Virus record (IMG/VR): IMGVR_UViG_3300042540_001399
Span: 124,001 to 188,000 of that record
Source: a virus
DNA length: 64,000 nucleotides
Direction: 5' to 3' (one strand)
The notes below the pieces were generated by a model, which did no database searches, was not told the DNA's origin, and worked only from the letters and a program-made list of their open reading frames with translations. Both the position numbers and the translations under genes were made by a program. Shown piece after piece: positions 30,779-39,440 of this stretch; the first letter of the stretch is position 1; every line of letters starts with the position of its first letter.

Positions 30779-31462
30779 ATGGAAAAAAGAATTTTTGAAA
30801 ATGTAATGAAGTTTTTACAGTCCTATGATAAAAAAATAATAAATTTTGAATGGAGTTCATATGGTGGTGACGGATTCAATGATATTGAATGGGAATACGG
30901 ATGGTCCAACTTAGGAAATAGAAACTTACCAACATCAATTAATAATTTAGTTATTGAAATTGTTTCCGAATACGCAGAAACAATGTTTGAAAATGTTTAT
31001 AGTGATCTCGAATCATATAAATTAAGGGCAACTTTTTTCCCTTTCGAAAAAAAAGTAGAACTTTATGTTGACGCCGAAGAAAATCAAACTGAATACCGTG
31101 AAGAACAAGGGAACTTAGGCGAAAATTCTGAAGTGGTTGCTATCATGAAACAAAATGAATATGAAGAAATTGAATTTAGATACAATGGTGGTGGCGATAG
31201 TGGTGAATTAGAATCCGTTAAAGTTAATAGTATAGACGATCAAATATATAACTGGGAAAGGGATAATGACAAAACTGTTATTTACCAAAAAGCATATGAT
31301 TTATTAGAAAGCGCGTTTGCCGGTTGGGAAATTGATGATGGATCTTCAGGTACAATATATATGTTTGCTAACGGTTCATATGTTATCGAACATGAATGGT
31401 ATACGCGAGAATTTGTTGATTCAGGTGAACAAAAAATAATTACAGTAAAAGACTTTGAATAA
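30779..31462 (+). CDS. DUF6878-like protein, 227 aa
   Basis: The C-terminal half has IEFRYNGGGDSGELESV, then AYDLLESAFAGWEIDDGSSGTIYMF and VIEHEWYTREF. This resembles the FxGSGDSGxI...GWExNDGAxGxF pattern of DUF6878-like proteins, as I recall that family. The N-terminal part is alpha/beta. No leader of the main classes, although the gene has a TATTTAT box. Function unknown. Confidence 0.55.
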   Translation: MEKRIFENVMKFLQSYDKKIINFEWSSYGGDGFNDIEWEYGWSNLGNRNLPTSINNLVIEIVSEYAETMFENVYSDLESYKLRATFFPFEKKVELYVDAEENQTEYREEQGNLGENSEVVAIMKQNEYEEIEFRYNGGGDSGELESVKVNSIDDQIYNWERDNDKTVIYQKAYDLLESAFAGWEIDDGSSGTIYMFANGSYVIEHEWYTREFVDSGEQKIITVKDFE

Positions 31463-31465
31463 AAA

Positions 31466-31966
31466 ATGAATATTTTAATAACAAAAAGTCAATATGTTAA
31501 CTTGAAAGAAAATCTTGATCAGGTATTAGATTTATATTCAAAAATGAATAGTGGTAAAGAACTTAAACCTTCCGAAAAAGACGTTTTGAGGGCTTTCAAA
31601 AGGTTTACCGACAGGGGAGGTAATCCAGAAGATTTTATATTTGATTTAGAATACATATATGATAATGATGAAAGACAAGGAATGAAGTTTAAATACGATA
31701 TCAAAGGTAAACTTTTTATTTATGAATTCTCAGAAGAAATTGATAAGGGTGATGAAATAGAATACTATGGAGAAGTAAAGTATAACGATGACGAATTCCT
31801 TGGTGTAATTGTAACAGATAAAAGAGGTTATTTGATAACCTACGATTTTTATAGTGTTATAAGTGACCAAGATATAAGATTACAAAACATTTTGAAAAAT
31901 GAAGGTACTGATTCCGAAATACAACATTTTTTCCAAGAAGAAGTTATAAATAGTTTGAAAAAATGA
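31466..31966 (+). CDS. Leader-bearing virion-type protein, 166 aa
   Basis: A class I leader (MNILITKSQYVNLKEN, LKE site) is followed by a short helical unit (QVLDLYSKMNSGKELKPSEKDVLRAF). A similar unit occurs after the leader of the protein at 51091 (DVLDKMSRGEELSQEDKNKM) and resembles the LDKIS...SLTxxEK helix pair of Bacteroidota proteins. The C-terminal part is a beta-rich acidic domain. ATGA overlap with the next gene. Confidence 0.6.
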   Translation: MNILITKSQYVNLKENLDQVLDLYSKMNSGKELKPSEKDVLRAFKRFTDRGGNPEDFIFDLEYIYDNDERQGMKFKYDIKGKLFIYEFSEEIDKGDEIEYYGEVKYNDDEFLGVIVTDKRGYLITYDFYSVISDQDIRLQNILKNEGTDSEIQHFFQEEVINSLKK

Positions 31967-32157
31967 AAATTATTATTACAGAAAAACAAGCAGATAAGTT
32001 GTTTGGAAATAATGTTGAATGTAAAAAATGTTCACACAGTTGGGAAATAGAAAAAAATGATAAAAACCCTTTTCTGTGTCATAATTGTGGGTGGGATCAA
32101 AAAATTAAAAAATATAAAGATAAAGAGTTGTTAAACTTTTGGAAAAAATATGAGTAG
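31963..32157 (+). CDS. Leader-bearing zinc-ribbon protein, 64 aa
   Basis: A class I leader (MKIIITEKQADKLFG) is joined directly to a zinc ribbon, CKKCSHSWEIEKNDKNPFLCHNCGWD, with two CxxC knuckles. This ribbon recurs in marine phage proteins. It may bind nucleic acid or serve as a docking module. It overlaps the large gene that follows by 8 bases. Confidence 0.65.
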   Translation: MKIIITEKQADKLFGNNVECKKCSHSWEIEKNDKNPFLCHNCGWDQKIKKYKDKELLNFWKKYE

Positions 32158-34648
32158 TTTAATTTCGGAAATAAACAGAATGCGAGATTTGATGGGTATT
32201 AAAACTCAAATCAATGAAAACTACTTCAAAAAAAATATTTTGCTTTTGGAAGAAACTGGATATGGTCAAGCCATGGATATTTACAAGGGCATGTTGAAAA
32301 AAGTTGGAATAGAACTTTCAGAGGAAGAACAGAAATATCTTAAAGCTTTTGTCGATGAATTTAACAGAAAATTCCCGTCAGAAAAAATTGATTTTTCTGG
32401 TGGACTAGATAATTTAACAAGAAAAACTTTAAATAATTTTCTGACTAAAGAAACAGAAGAAGTTGTTGGTGAAGTTTTTGAAAGAGCTATAAAAAATATT
32501 GAAGCCGATATTGCTATAAAACAAATTCAAACACCAACAGAAGTTTTAAGAACAAAACTAACAAATAATAATATTTTGAGTTCAGGTGGGGAAGCAAAAT
32601 CCTTGACGGATTACATTTCATTTATTTATCAAAAAGGGGGCGTAAAAAATTCAAACATTCCGCCCGATACATTAACTTTTTTGAAAATGGATTTAGAAGA
32701 AGCGGCAAAAAAATTAGTATCTACAGGAGAAGAAACTGTAAAAAAATATGTTAATGACTTAATAGGACAGATTGATGAATTAGAAGGAACTTCAGTAAAA
32801 ACTATAGATCCCGAAATAAAAAAATCAGTCACTGATTTAAAAACATCTTTAAAACCAGCGGTTGAAACCCAACTTTCGAAAGTAGATATTTCTAATAAAT
32901 TAAAAAGTTTGGCGGATGCAGACCAATCTATGAGATTAGGTAATGAAATGGATGTTGAAGTTGATTTGTCAAATCAAACAGATCTTAAAAACTTAATGGG
33001 TAACGATCCTGAAAGTTTTATTAAAAGTTTAGATTCTATGGAAGACCTTCAAAATGTTTGGATCATTGTTCAACATTCTGATAACGACATAAACTTTCAA
33101 AAACAAATTCTTAGTATACTACAAAAAAATCAACAATTTCTTGAAACTAAATTTACAACAGAAGCATCTCAGATAAAATCGGGAATTGCAATGTTAGAAG
33201 ATAGGGTTATGGTTAATTCGAACACAAGTGTGACAGGATATAGGGAAACTGGAATGGATGATTTTGGGGATTTAACCAAAGGTAAACAAACATATGGTTC
33301 ACAAGGTGGAATGACACCTGACGGTAGTTTTTGGGTCCCAAGACCAATAGAATTAGATGGAAAAATATATTTTTTCGAAACACCTCAAAAACTTTTAGAT
33401 GACACTGAATTTCTGAATAAACTAAACGCAAAAAGAACTTCTATGGGATTATCCAAAATGGAAGATTATTTGAAACTTATGAACGATGAACTTGGTGTGG
33501 TTGATGAATTAGTTGACGATTTGGTTCCTGCACAATATCTACCTAAAAATCTATCGGATAAAACAGTATTTTCGATTTTTTCAAAAAAGGGAATTTTTTA
33601 CTCAGAAGGTATCAATCTTACTAGAGAACTTATTGATAAATTTTTATCTGAATCACAAAAACTTTATGTGGATGCCATTACAAAAAAAGAATTACAGGAT
33701 TACATAACCGCATTAAATTATCTAAAAAATAAATTTGGTAACGGAAAAATATATGTTACTTCACTTTTAGATGGAAAAACAATAGAAAAAAAGACCATAG
33801 GTGAGTTTATTACCGATGTTGAAAATAATTTCAAAAGAATTTATGATGAACAGGGAAATTGGTCTCCTTTGAATAAGTTGGATACAAATTATAACGACAT
33901 GCCCAAAGAGATGACAACCTTTATCAAAACAGTTTTGAATCCTGAAGAATACGAAAATTTTGTAAAAAAAATACAAGATTTTGAAAATGCCCCTGCTAAT
34001 TCAATTGAAAAAGAACAGGCAAAAAAATTATTGGAAGACGAATTTAAAAATATTAAATCAAAACTTTTGACAAATGAAAACTATGTAAAAAATTGGACAA
34101 AAAGAGTTGACGAATTAACCCAATCAATTAAAAATAACAGCGCTTTAGGTAATTTATCAGAAACAAAGGTTAATGAAACTTTAAAAAATAATAATTTCAA
34201 AATTTTATTCACCGCTAGTGATGGATCACCAATTGACGTTTTACTCAATATAGATCAAATTGTAGAAGACACATCAGGAGTTTTTGGTGGTGGTATTAAA
34301 ACGGTTCAGACAAAAACAGCTAACTCAATCCAAGAAGGAAAATTTGTTGGTGTTGGTAAAGACAGAAAATTTGTACCTGAAGAAGGAACGGGCATATTTA
34401 AAGTTGAAATAACGGCAAATAAACGGATTGCGAAACAAAGTCAAATTGACCTTGCTGGGTTCTATGACCCTCAAACAGGTAAAACTTTAATTGTTGGTAA
34501 ACAACCAAAACTAAGTGGAACTTACAATCCGGACGGTACACCTCAGTATCTTTCACAGTTAGAACTACCTGGATCTACAATACCAGTTACAAAATCACCA
34601 ATTAAACCAATTATAATTGACAAAGATACGCCGAAGATCTTCCAATAA
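32150..34648 (+). CDS. Large leader-bearing protein with possible C-terminal nuclease-like fold
   Basis: 832 aa, the longest protein here. A class III-like leader (MSSLISEINRMRDLMGIKTQINEN) ends in an INE site. A mostly helical body follows. At about residues 660-730 LGNLSETKVNETL, GSPIDVLLNID and GGIKTVQTKTA give an E...(I)D...QxK arrangement compatible with a PD-(D/E)XK-like core; this is a weak call. It ends in a Pro-rich tail. It is probably a virion or ejected protein, and structural, scaffold or nuclease roles are all possible. Confidence 0.5.
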   Translation: MSSLISEINRMRDLMGIKTQINENYFKKNILLLEETGYGQAMDIYKGMLKKVGIELSEEEQKYLKAFVDEFNRKFPSEKIDFSGGLDNLTRKTLNNFLTKETEEVVGEVFERAIKNIEADIAIKQIQTPTEVLRTKLTNNNILSSGGEAKSLTDYISFIYQKGGVKNSNIPPDTLTFLKMDLEEAAKKLVSTGEETVKKYVNDLIGQIDELEGTSVKTIDPEIKKSVTDLKTSLKPAVETQLSKVDISNKLKSLADADQSMRLGNEMDVEVDLSNQTDLKNLMGNDPESFIKSLDSMEDLQNVWIIVQHSDNDINFQKQILSILQKNQQFLETKFTTEASQIKSGIAMLEDRVMVNSNTSVTGYRETGMDDFGDLTKGKQTYGSQGGMTPDGSFWVPRPIELDGKIYFFETPQKLLDDTEFLNKLNAKRTSMGLSKMEDYLKLMNDELGVVDELVDDLVPAQYLPKNLSDKTVFSIFSKKGIFYSEGINLTRELIDKFLSESQKLYVDAITKKELQDYITALNYLKNKFGNGKIYVTSLLDGKTIEKKTIGEFITDVENNFKRIYDEQGNWSPLNKLDTNYNDMPKEMTTFIKTVLNPEEYENFVKKIQDFENAPANSIEKEQAKKLLEDEFKNIKSKLLTNENYVKNWTKRVDELTQSIKNNSALGNLSETKVNETLKNNNFKILFTASDGSPIDVLLNIDQIVEDTSGVFGGGIKTVQTKTANSIQEGKFVGVGKDRKFVPEEGTGIFKVEITANKRIAKQSQIDLAGFYDPQTGKTLIVGKQPKLSGTYNPDGTPQYLSQLELPGSTIPVTKSPIKPIIIDKDTPKIFQ

Positions 34649-34650
34649 CA

Positions 34651-34743
34651 TCAACTATAAATCAAACCAACAGTATAATAAACTACCACACAATATAAAA
34701 TATACATGTTAATGTAAAACCATTTTTTTTCTGAACTACTCAT
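34651..34743 (-). CDS. Possible 30-aa membrane peptide on the minus strand
   Basis: ATG at 34743 encodes a polar start (MSSSEKKWF) and one hydrophobic helix (INMYILYCVVVYYTVGLIYS). A TATTTTTG box occurs about 20 bases upstream on the same strand. It fills most of an otherwise empty 163-base gap. Small, so uncertain. Confidence 0.35.
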   Translation of the reverse strand: MSSSEKKWFYINMYILYCVVVYYTVGLIYS

Positions 34744-34790
34744 AATTTGTTTTTTGAACAAAAATATGGGTTCTAATTAACAATACAAAA

Positions 34791-34797
34791 TATTTAT
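34791..34797 (+). promoter_or_regulatory. TATTTAT box (putative late promoter)
   Basis: 14 bases before the ATG at 34812. Confidence 0.5.
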
Positions 34798-34811
34798 TAA
34801 AAAAATAAAAG

Positions 34812-35537
34812 ATGAAAATTAAAATTACGGAAGATCAATTCCAAAGACTTTTGGAAAACAAATTAAATGGTAACCAAATTAATGAAGGCGTTTTCGGTAT
34901 ATTAGGAAAAATTGCTAAGTACGCTTTAGGTGGTGCGGCAATTTCATATATATTAAAAAAACTAATAGATAAGTTCAAGGATAAAGAACCTACAAAAGCG
35001 GAAGTAGAAAAAGAAATTGAAAGACTTGGAAATGATGTAAAAAAATCTGAAGAATCAGAATCCAAAATAGATAATAAAAACATAATAATAGGAGATTCAC
35101 AAGTACCTTACATTGATATGAATACAAAAAAGGCCAGTAAAATATCAACCAAAGGTGGTGAAGAATCTTTGTGGTTAGGTGGTGTTGGGTTAAACTGGTT
35201 AAAAAACGCAGTTAGAAATTATAAAACGGATAATACAGTCAAAAATGTAATAATCAGTATTGGGACTAATGGTGGTTTTAACACTAATGAAGATATTAGT
35301 GGATTATTTGATAATTTGAAAAAAACATTTCCTAAGGCAAATTTTTATGTTGTACAAGGATCATGGGGATGGGGTGGAAACAAAGACATAGAACAATCTG
35401 AAGTTGATAGGTATTACAGAGTCTTCAAAAACCAAGGGGCAACAATTATAGAACCACCTATAGGTAAAGTTTCGGACCCACACGGTGATTTATCTGTTTA
35501 TGGTGAAATAGGTAAAAACATCGATTCCAAACTATGA
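34812..35537 (+). CDS. Leader-bearing SGNH/GDSL-type hydrolase
   Basis: 241 aa. The class I leader MKIKITEDQFQRLLENKLNGNQINEG ends in a strong INE-G site. A hydrophobic Gly-rich helix (GILGKIAKYALGGAAISYIL) and a charged linker follow. The hydrolase part has block I NIIIGDSQ (nucleophile Ser at about residue 96), GGVGLNWL, block III VIISIGTNGG, and a C-terminal SDPHGDLS with Asp222 and His224. SGNH enzymes hydrolyse esters such as acyl or acetyl groups on glycans. A virion-borne deacetylase acting on host polysaccharide during entry is a reasonable inference. ATGA overlap with the next gene. Confidence 0.7.
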   Translation: MKIKITEDQFQRLLENKLNGNQINEGVFGILGKIAKYALGGAAISYILKKLIDKFKDKEPTKAEVEKEIERLGNDVKKSEESESKIDNKNIIIGDSQVPYIDMNTKKASKISTKGGEESLWLGGVGLNWLKNAVRNYKTDNTVKNVIISIGTNGGFNTNEDISGLFDNLKKTFPKANFYVVQGSWGWGGNKDIEQSEVDRYYRVFKNQGATIIEPPIGKVSDPHGDLSVYGEIGKNIDSKL

Positions 35538-36004
35538 AAAAACCTAATGTAAAAATGTTGATAGAAAATCGGAATATTTACGACTATCAGTTCGGATTTT
35601 GTCATTACTTCGCCACAAATATTAAAGATAAGTTACAGGAAATTCTTTCACATAAAAAAGTTACTTATTATTTGATTGTTTCCGAAGAACTGGTAATTGA
35701 CACCAATGAAATTATTGAATATCATCTAATTCACGTTTATTTAAAAGTAGATGAATATTTTTTAGATTCAAAAGGAATACACGGATATGATGATGTTATT
35801 TCCAAAATAGAAAAATATGAAATGGAAGCGATTAAATATCTTCCTGACTTCATGGAACTTACAATAAAAGAAGGTGAATCAGATATCATACCCAATTTAT
35901 TTTTTGATGACAACGAATGTGATCAAGTACAGGTAAAAAAAGACGTTGAAGAATTTATGTCTAATCCTGAAATAAAAAAATTCATAAAACAAATGAAATC
36001 ATAA
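35534..36004 (+). CDS. Possible cysteine-peptidase-like protein, 156 aa
   Basis: Starts MKKPNVKMLIENRNIY. A FGFCHYFATNIKDKL segment is followed by EYHLIHVYLKVDEYFLDSKGI. The Cys ... His ... Asp order with small spacing resembles papain/NlpC-type cysteine hydrolases, as does the HVYL/FLD strand pair. This is inference from motif order only. Coupled to the SGNH gene; ends convergently with the next gene, overlapping by 6 bases. Confidence 0.5.
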   Translation: MKKPNVKMLIENRNIYDYQFGFCHYFATNIKDKLQEILSHKKVTYYLIVSEELVIDTNEIIEYHLIHVYLKVDEYFLDSKGIHGYDDVISKIEKYEMEAIKYLPDFMELTIKEGESDIIPNLFFDDNECDQVQVKKDVEEFMSNPEIKKFIKQMKS

Positions 36005-36382
36005 GTCGTACTGATCACTAATTTCAACTAAACATTTATCTAAGTCTAAAAAATTGAATTGTCTTCTAAACATCCTAACAAATTGGGATGATATTTTTGA
36101 TTTTTCGAATTTCCAATAACTTGACCGACAACAAACTTTTATAGTTAGTTTAGTATCAATTTCTCTGCCTGAATGAGTAACATCTCCATAACCAAAAAAA
36201 TCATCAATTTCGTAAAAAAAAGTTTTTTGTTGAAATCTTTCAATATTAATCGATTCGATGCCTACAATATCACCAAAAGTAATTTCTTTTAAAAAAATAT
36301 TGAAAATTGGAAAACAGTTCAAAATTTTATCTACGTTATCGCCAATATACTTATCATGACTTGAGGATATAAGATTACACAT
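35999..36382 (-). CDS. Hypothetical protein, 127 aa
   Basis: Not recognised. Mixed alpha/beta, three Cys in the second half (VCCRSSYW), no leader. Minus-strand gene downstream of another minus-strand gene and 9 bases from it. Confidence 0.5.
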   Translation of the reverse strand: MCNLISSSHDKYIGDNVDKILNCFPIFNIFLKEITFGDIVGIESINIERFQQKTFFYEIDDFFGYGDVTHSGREIDTKLTIKVCCRSSYWKFEKSKISSQFVRMFRRQFNFLDLDKCLVEISDQYDL

Positions 36383-36391
36383 TTGTTAATT

Positions 36392-36646
36392 TTACATATT
36401 TTTTATCACAGCCTCAAGTATTCCTATAGATTCTAAATCTTTTTTAGTCTTCAATTTTTTACTTTTCAAAAATAAAAGAGACTCCATAAGTTCATCTTTT
36501 TTTGTTCGTTTACCTGAGCTACAAGTGTAATCGGCATCGTTTGATTTTTTTGTATCATCTGAATAAACTATTTTCAAAACCTTGTTGGTTTTTTTTTCAC
36601 ATTTAGTCAAATGTAAAACGATCATTCTAAATAGTTCCTTATCCAT
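36392..36646 (-). CDS. Hypothetical basic protein, 84 aa
   Basis: Not recognised. Lys-rich (FLKSKKLKTKKDLESIGIL), two Cys, no leader. Its host-type promoter abuts the start codon on the minus strand. Confidence 0.5.
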   Translation of the reverse strand: MDKELFRMIVLHLTKCEKKTNKVLKIVYSDDTKKSNDADYTCSSGKRTKKDELMESLLFLKSKKLKTKKDLESIGILEAVIKNM

Positions 36647-36650
36647 ACTA

Positions 36651-36658
36651 CAAAGATA
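36651..36658 (-). promoter_or_regulatory. Bacteroidota-type -7 box (TATCTTTG) abutting a start codon, minus strand
   Basis: TATCTTTG on the minus strand ends 4 bases before the ATG at 36646. Confidence 0.6.
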
Positions 36659-36691
36659 ACGAAAATACTCTGTAATACAAAAAAATCCACC

Positions 36692-36820
36692 TTACGATGG
36701 ATTTTTAATTTGATCGTAGAAGAACTTTAACAACCTATCATTATCTTTTATTAACTTCAAAGTTTTGTTAATGCTTTTTCTACTTTTCTTTTTTTTACCT
36801 TCCTTTTTTGCTTTTGCCAT
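36692..36820 (-). CDS. Small very basic protein, 42 aa
   Basis: ATG at 36820 encodes AKAKKEGKKKKSRKSINKTLKLIKDNDRLLKFFYDQIKN. The Lys-rich head plus a helix suggests nucleic-acid binding. Its stop lies in a short hairpin (ATCCACC...GATGGAT) upstream of the next minus-strand gene. Isolated small gene; moderate support. Confidence 0.45.
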   Translation of the reverse strand: MAKAKKEGKKKKSRKSINKTLKLIKDNDRLLKFFYDQIKNPS

Positions 36821-36878
36821 TTTGATTGTTTAAAAGGATTTATGAGTAAAAACACAGTGATAAATATATTCCTTATGG

Positions 36879-36885
36879 TATTTAT
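36879..36885 (+). promoter_or_regulatory. TATTTAT box (putative late promoter)
   Basis: 6 bases before the ATG at 36892; starts a run of leader-bearing genes. Confidence 0.55.
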
Positions 36886-36891
36886 ATTATT

Positions 36892-37266
36892 ATGAAAGTT
36901 CTGATAATGGAAAATCAACTAATATCTACAGTTCAAGGAATGGTAGATAATACAATTGACGAGTTCACAAAAGATTGTGAAAATATAGACGCTGAAAATG
37001 GGCCACCATATTTATCATTTGATGACTGTGATTTATTGGATAGTCTCGAAGAACTTGAAATTGTAGAAGTAACAAAAAGTGATCAAAATAAAGGTAAGTA
37101 CTTACTTTTCGACGCAAAGGTTAATGTTTATTATAGGAATGTTTTTGAATATCAGGACTATAGTAATTTTTTACATAGTTTAAGATTAAGAATAAAAGAA
37201 AAATATAAAATAACTGTGATGTTTACTGTTGCTGATGAAGTAAATAATCAACCAAGAGAATGGTAA
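36892..37266 (+). CDS. Leader-bearing virion-type protein, 124 aa
   Basis: A class I-like leader (MKVLIMENQLISTVQ) is followed by an acidic segment, then YLLFDAKVNVYYRNVFEYQDYSNFLHSL (strands and a helix). Not recognised. Its stop shares a base with the next start (TAATG), showing tight coupling with the two following leader genes. Confidence 0.55.
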   Translation: MKVLIMENQLISTVQGMVDNTIDEFTKDCENIDAENGPPYLSFDDCDLLDSLEELEIVEVTKSDQNKGKYLLFDAKVNVYYRNVFEYQDYSNFLHSLRLRIKEKYKITVMFTVADEVNNQPREW

Positions 37267-37883
37267 TGAAAGGTATTATTAGACAAATATTGAATAACGA
37301 AATTAAGAATAATTTATATGAAGGAAAACCTTCAAATTATAAAAATATAGAACAACTTAAAAGATTTTTTTATAACAAATGGGATAAAGAAAAAAATGAA
37401 GGAAAAACACCATCAATTGGGGATATATCCAAATTAGGGTTGAATAGGGCTAAAGATCAAATAATTTCCTTATATGTTGAATATATGGGTTATGATTCTG
37501 AAATTAGTAAAATCACCGCTATTAAAAAATATTTGACATCGAATATTTTCACTGAAAAAGACATTACAGAAATGGATAATTTTAGTGAAGGTAAAATAAC
37601 TGTAAAATTTGATAAAGTTGATTTTTCCGAATATGAAAGTGATCGTGACAATGTTATGGATTTAGATGTTAGTTTTATAGTTCTTAATGGATCCTTCTAT
37701 AATAGTGAAGAAGACGAAATATATAACTTTTCAACTGGAAATAACCCATTTGATGACTTTGTTACATATTTTGAGTTTAAAGAAGAAATTGAACAGATTG
37801 TGGAAAGTTTTGTTCACAGAACAATAGAAAATTTTGGATTAGATATAAACCGTAATTTTGATTATATAAGTGTTAAGTGGTAA
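37266..37883 (+). CDS. Leader-bearing virion-type protein, paralog of the gene at 29794
   Basis: 205 aa from MKGIIRQILNNE (class II leader). The TAATG junction sets the start at 37266 rather than two codons earlier. It shares three aligned blocks with the minus-strand protein at 29794 (FFYNKWDKEKNEGKTPSIG; EYMGYDSEISKI; FIVLNGSFYNS). Function unknown. Confidence 0.6.
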   Translation: MKGIIRQILNNEIKNNLYEGKPSNYKNIEQLKRFFYNKWDKEKNEGKTPSIGDISKLGLNRAKDQIISLYVEYMGYDSEISKITAIKKYLTSNIFTEKDITEMDNFSEGKITVKFDKVDFSEYESDRDNVMDLDVSFIVLNGSFYNSEEDEIYNFSTGNNPFDDFVTYFEFKEEIEQIVESFVHRTIENFGLDINRNFDYISVKW

Positions 37884-38383
37884 TGAAAAAAATCATAAGA
37901 AATATACTACATGAAGAAAATAAAAATAGTCGTTTATTATCTGATATGATAGAAAATGAAGGTCTTCTTATGACATGTAAAAAAGTTGGTGGTATAGAAA
38001 GGTTATCAAAAATTTTAGGTGTAAGAGATTATAAAATAGTTGAAAATTATTTTGTTGGAAGACAAATATCAACAAATAATTTTGAATTTCCATTAGAAGT
38101 TGGGGGATATGATTTTGTTTTTGAAGTAACCCATGTTAATTATGACTTAACTGACGATTTTATGGAAATAAGATTCAAAATAGTAGAAGGGGAAGTCACA
38201 CTTATAATGACAACGGATGAAACTTATGATCTTTTAGGTGATGATCTAAAAGAAAATGAATATTTGGTTTGGGAAATAAGATATGAAGTTAGGGAGGTTG
38301 TACGTGAATATTTCAAACTATATTTTGAATATATTAGATATAGATTATTTAGCGGTTTAGATGTTGAAGTAACAAATATGTAA
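37883..38383 (+). CDS. Leader-bearing protein with 'KxVGG' module
   Basis: 166 aa from MKKIIRNILHEE (class II leader, LHE site); TAATG coupling fixes the start. LLSDMIENEGLLMTCKKVGGIERLSKILGV aligns with modules in the proteins at 41705 (GIVTAAKAVGGINNVTKILDI) and 49195 (GLKKASKAVGGMVRLLKILDL). The module looks like a helix-turn-helix unit of about 30 residues. The rest is beta-rich and acidic. Confidence 0.6.
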   Translation: MKKIIRNILHEENKNSRLLSDMIENEGLLMTCKKVGGIERLSKILGVRDYKIVENYFVGRQISTNNFEFPLEVGGYDFVFEVTHVNYDLTDDFMEIRFKIVEGEVTLIMTTDETYDLLGDDLKENEYLVWEIRYEVREVVREYFKLYFEYIRYRLFSGLDVEVTNM

Positions 38384-38388
38384 AATAA

Positions 38389-38415
38389 GTTTACAGTAAA
38401 CTGTTTACTGTAAAC
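38389..38415. repeat. 27-base perfect palindrome
   Basis: GTTTACAGTAAAC, one T, then GTTTACTGTAAAC, its exact reverse complement. It lies in the 47-base gap between two leader genes and is followed by an A-run. It could be an operator, or a hairpin ending the upstream operon. Confidence 0.7.
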
Positions 38416-38430
38416 AAAAAAAATAGAAAT

Positions 38431-39426
38431 ATGAAAAATATTATAAGAGATATATTAAAAGAAGAAACTTTTTTAATAAGCGAGATAGATATAAAACCAT
38501 CTCAAGTCGCTTTGGACAATGTATGTAAATCAAAAAAGTTTTGTAATGCTCAAGGTAAAATTACATTTGGGCAATTAAGGGAACTTGTAGAAAAAGGTAG
38601 ACTCAAAAGAATAGGAACACACATTGGAGAAGGTGGTTATAAAGCGACACTTAGGTTGATACCTTGGTTTATACCACAATTAGCACTTTTAGGTTTTGGA
38701 GCAACATGGGTTAGGGTTGCAAACAAAATATTCAGACCAGCTTTAGAAGAAACTACAGGATATAAAACATGGTGGGGAAAAACCATAATGAAAATATTTG
38801 ACATGGTAGAAGGTGAATTAAAGGCCGAAGACCCTTTGTCAAAAATATTTTTCATTTCTGATGGTTTGATGACAATGTTGGATGAAAAATATAAAGTTAA
38901 ATTTGCAAATTACATTTCTCAAGTGGCTGATGAAAAACCCAACGATGAAATAGTACCTGATTATTTTGTGGAAAATGAATTAAGAAATTGGTTAAATCAA
39001 AAGTTTCTTTTGGATCCGCCATTACAACCTAAACAAATTACAACATACGTGGATAATGATACAAAATCAGAAGTTGAATTAAAAGAAAACAAAGATTCGA
39101 ATTATGATAAAAAAAATATGGCATCGAAAGTTCTTGATGAATTGAATTTATCACCATGGAAAAATGATACCTATGGTATGGAATATTTATCAACACCAGG
39201 AAAAACAATTATTTTTTTGAATATCAAACCCGATAAGGAAGTTGTAATATTGGATACAATTTATAAAGTCCTGAACAGGATCTTCAAAGAAGAACAGGCA
39301 CTTGAAAACTTTATTTTCGAGTATATCGAATATTTTGGATTGAATGTAAGAATAGGAAGTTTTTTAACTATTTCACAAGACGTTGGTACGTTAGAAGAAG
39401 ATGATGAACCATTAGACTTTGATTAA
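38431..39426 (+). CDS. Leader-bearing virion-type protein, 331 aa
   Basis: A class II leader (MKNIIRDILKEE) is followed by a Cys pair region (NVCKSKKFCNAQGKITFGQLRELVEKGRL), a hydrophobic amphipathic stretch at about 75-105 (LRLIPWFIPQLALLGFGATWVRVA) and a helical region (SKIFFISDGLMTMLDEKYKVKFANYISQVADEKP). The second half is acidic. I know similar sequences only as uncharacterised phage proteins. No TATTTAT box; a 27-base palindrome precedes it instead. Confidence 0.6.
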   Translation: MKNIIRDILKEETFLISEIDIKPSQVALDNVCKSKKFCNAQGKITFGQLRELVEKGRLKRIGTHIGEGGYKATLRLIPWFIPQLALLGFGATWVRVANKIFRPALEETTGYKTWWGKTIMKIFDMVEGELKAEDPLSKIFFISDGLMTMLDEKYKVKFANYISQVADEKPNDEIVPDYFVENELRNWLNQKFLLDPPLQPKQITTYVDNDTKSEVELKENKDSNYDKKNMASKVLDELNLSPWKNDTYGMEYLSTPGKTIIFLNIKPDKEVVILDTIYKVLNRIFKEEQALENFIFEYIEYFGLNVRIGSFLTISQDVGTLEEDDEPLDFD

Positions 39427-39440
39427 TTAAAAAATAATAA

